Shown: positions 43,101-43,908 of the stretch, one piece after another
Position numbering within the stretch: the stretch's first letter is position 1
Layout of the letters: every line of letters begins with the position of its first letter
From: Blautia sp. MSJ-9
GTDB lineage: Bacteria > Bacillota > Clostridia > Lachnospirales > Lachnospiraceae
Direction: 5' to 3'
DNA: 43,908 bases
Assembly (NCBI RefSeq): GCF_018919065.1
Contig: NZ_JAHLQG010000037.1
Span: 1 to 43,908 of the forward strand
The notes under the pieces: model-generated
Databases searched by the model: none
Told to the model about the DNA's origin: nothing
The model's input: only the letters and a program-made list of their open reading frames with translations
Made by a program: the position numbers and the translations under genes

Positions 43101-43908
43101 CTGTCTTCACTGCAAAAAATATCACTGTATCTAACGGTGTTTATGCAACAGGACTTCCTGTTACACCAAAGGTAACTGTAACAGTTGCTGGTAAAACTTT
43201 GGTTGAAGGCAAAGACTATAAATTAAATATTCGTCCACAGGATACTGAGAAAGAGACTGATTTTGTATATCCTGCATCTGTAATCAATGCAACAAATGGT
43301 AAAATTTTCTACGTAGATGTTATCCCAATGGGTGGATATGAATTTGATGATGTTGACGGAAGTAACACCTTTGCATGGGGAATTGATAAATTTGATTTCG
43401 CAGCAGCAGATATTACTTCTTCCGGTGATACTGTAACAGTTAAGAATGGCAACATGACTGTTGATCCATCTGATTATACAGTAACAAAAGACGAAAAAGC
43501 AGGTACTGTAACAGTTGCAGCTAAAGAAGGCAGCAAGAACTACACTGGTTCCCAGACTGTTAAAGTAAATAACGTTCAGGTACAGGCTCCTGTAATCAGT
43601 GGTGTTAATGTCGTTGGTAATAAAGCTACTGTAATTCTTTCTGGTGAAAGCGATGGAGCAAGCGGATATGACTATGTTATCTCCAAAGCAAATGACTATT
43701 CAACAGAGCGTGTTGATGTAACAAAGAACCAGATTAAGACAACAGGTGACTTCAAGTATGTACAGCAGGGAACATATTATGCATACTGCCATGCTTGGAC
43801 ACGTGATGCAAACGGTAAGAAAGTATTCAGCGGATGGTCTAACATTTATCCATTCTCTGTAACAGCAATCACACCAGATGCTCCGGTTATCACAAACGTT
43901 AAAGTAAG
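40115..43908 (+). CDS. Very large secreted surface protein with repeated beta domains (partial, cut by window end)
   Basis: The frame is open from the ATG at 40115 to the last base, at least 1264 codons, with no stop seen where I checked. A basic N-terminus and hydrophobic core ending VPVWAAE form a signal peptide (~1-35), followed by an Ala/Thr/Glu-rich stretch. Then come many beta domains of the MBG/adhesin kind with the recurring pattern YxGKxxxP, GxDYxVxYxxN and NYxG (for example near codons 218, 313, 719, 1110). An FN3-like domain starts near codon 1158 and another near the end. Codon use is narrow (GTA, ACA, GCA, AAA), suggesting high expression. It has AAAGGGG ten bases upstream. The anchor and C-terminus lie outside. 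Confidence 0.85.
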   Translation, partial: MTKIKNTKKGMAKKTLSMSLVVAMLATSNVPVWAAEFSDGTDAAVTSEAEAPVVEDTTADEFTDEATPDVTTEETVAPATAAEVNTDAFVSTLKVNMNAAGWGNAVTVSGTLKDKDGAPVRTNDNKDANKRIQVSYTWLSNGLEANGTSPSAILPVSTDVDTITYTPNRDDFNKDLSLMVTVKRGNTVVYQETVAGGVVGAKDISDDFSAALTGVENKTYNGKEQKVVPTNKYSVKTAFGTITEKHITWNYKEASNDFTNVTGKDITVTGTLEGTYDATSEAYGYKATTKSATYQITKLGITDKNLVSSMKTTSVEFTGSAQEFGKSDVTLQVKVNDSTKIDISDAIKKDAKFTGDTAVGKYNLKVSSDVLDKDSDVLKNFTLPAPTVTATTDNKYEIVARDLGKCSVESDIELNIDDVKDLDAKALVAKIEAQAGEVTFKGQDGRTFSLSNILNDVTVTAEQALVNAIKAGTTGTIDGAVTIAYQADTKNVTGKITVPVRLTISNLADVKVKVNNVELSTSSTDKNMFSVPYIAKAYDLQKKENGISSFAVEGLKTGEYKISYSDNVNAGVVKVTVTGLLSYSGSVKNFYFKIIPVDVKDESVSMKKTVTVNSANNADASLYKDALELAIKQELYKGNGKTTLELDKDYTVKYYYTKNVVSTKEDAEKADGDNVPDNYVTAVITVKDGNYNKKVIVKSAQITRKKISNVTISVEKSSYTYTGKQIVPEIVVKDGSSVLEKGVDYSVIVKDNVNVGKATITVKALDGSDYEVNSEATATFDITAANAEDVKVTLTASSTATPSTGKTNTFDYRKGKQIKPTISEVWLGDVNVTDQFDVKYATYGENNQAGKEMGTITISPKTGNKNFTGTKTQKFDIKGIDLTGTLKVYGSNKKELKPVNGIISWDTYHFYYNGSECKFADEAFLPNPVAAKEGTDYEIKYINNVDAGYGYVVVVAKGNYESNVTKTLNNGVAITAGKFKGLNNVVDAIGFEIKASVFTAKNITVSNGVYATGLPVTPKVTVTVAGKTLVEGKDYKLNIRPQDTEKETDFVYPASVINATNGKIFYVDVIPMGGYEFDDVDGSNTFAWGIDKFDFAAADITSSGDTVTVKNGNMTVDPSDYTVTKDEKAGTVTVAAKEGSKNYTGSQTVKVNNVQVQAPVISGVNVVGNKATVILSGESDGASGYDYVISKANDYSTERVDVTKNQIKTTGDFKYVQQGTYYAYCHAWTRDANGKKVFSGWSNIYPFSVTAITPDAPVITNVKV

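Noticed and set aside
1..43908. tRNA genes, riboswitches, phage or restriction-type defence systems
   Set aside because: I looked for cloverleaf ends, leader structures and signature genes by eye and found none that I could support.

Overview
The window is a chromosomal stretch of a spore-forming, low-to-moderate GC Gram-positive bacterium, most likely a gut Lachnospiraceae (Clostridia; Blautia/Dorea/Mediterraneibacter-like; genus not determined). The reasons are strong AGGAGG ribosome binding sites, the pth-mfd-foldase gene order, sporulation and germination genes (gerAA, a gerAB/AC-like gene, a sipL-like gene, spmA, spmB), a DUF4317 gene, and surface proteins typical of this family.

Layout. 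1-300: two near-identical tandem promoters facing left, which look like rRNA operon P1/P2 promoters; the 16S gene would lie just outside the left edge. 554-875: a fold-back repeat whose right arm tip is tandemly triplicated. 881-1882 (minus): acylphosphatase and nitroreductase. 2056-5202 (plus): DUF4317 protein, Cof-type HAD phosphatase, membrane diguanylate cyclase. 5424-10927 (minus): pth, mfd and a foldase-like lipoprotein. 10942-13217 (minus): two G3E/CobW-type GTPases, one with a very His-rich metal-binding segment and the other joined to a DUF1980-like domain, suggesting metal (zinc?) handling. 13523-15927 (minus): a 77-residue conserved-type small protein with its own promoter, and glycogen branching enzyme GlgB. 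16230-22432 (minus): an envelope cluster with two tandem paralogous deacetylase-fold proteins, an exported trigger-factor/FKBP-like lipoprotein and a third, canonical NodB-type deacetylase with a Ser/Asp/Tyr-rich tail.

22472-22634 is a MITE-like element with perfect terminal inverted repeats. 22847-23302 (plus) encodes a small membrane protein. 23470-28490 (minus) holds the germinant receptor genes gerAA and a GerAB-GerAC-like fusion, a small membrane protein, murI and a DUF1934 (YwiB-like) gene. 28734-30321 (minus) is an ispE-gntR overlap pair, with a perfect TTGTATACAA palindrome just downstream of its promoter. 30445-32615 (minus) holds the SipL-like spore coat/cortex protein and a PrcB-like lipoprotein. 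Then come plsC (plus), spmA-spmB (minus), an orphan large serine recombinase (minus), an archaeal-type AAA/DUF4143-like ATPase (plus), a secreted transglutaminase-like protein (minus) and the first 1264 codons of a very large secreted beta-repeat surface protein (plus, cut by the right edge).

Most of the window is core genome. The less ordinary items are the two fold-back elements, at least two families of short dispersed intergenic repeats, the GerAB-GerAC fusion, the G3E GTPase-DUF1980 fusion, and the putative GntR operator in front of ispE. Nothing in the window looks like a phage, CRISPR array or classical defence island. All assignments come from reading the sequence and recalling families; no database search was run.
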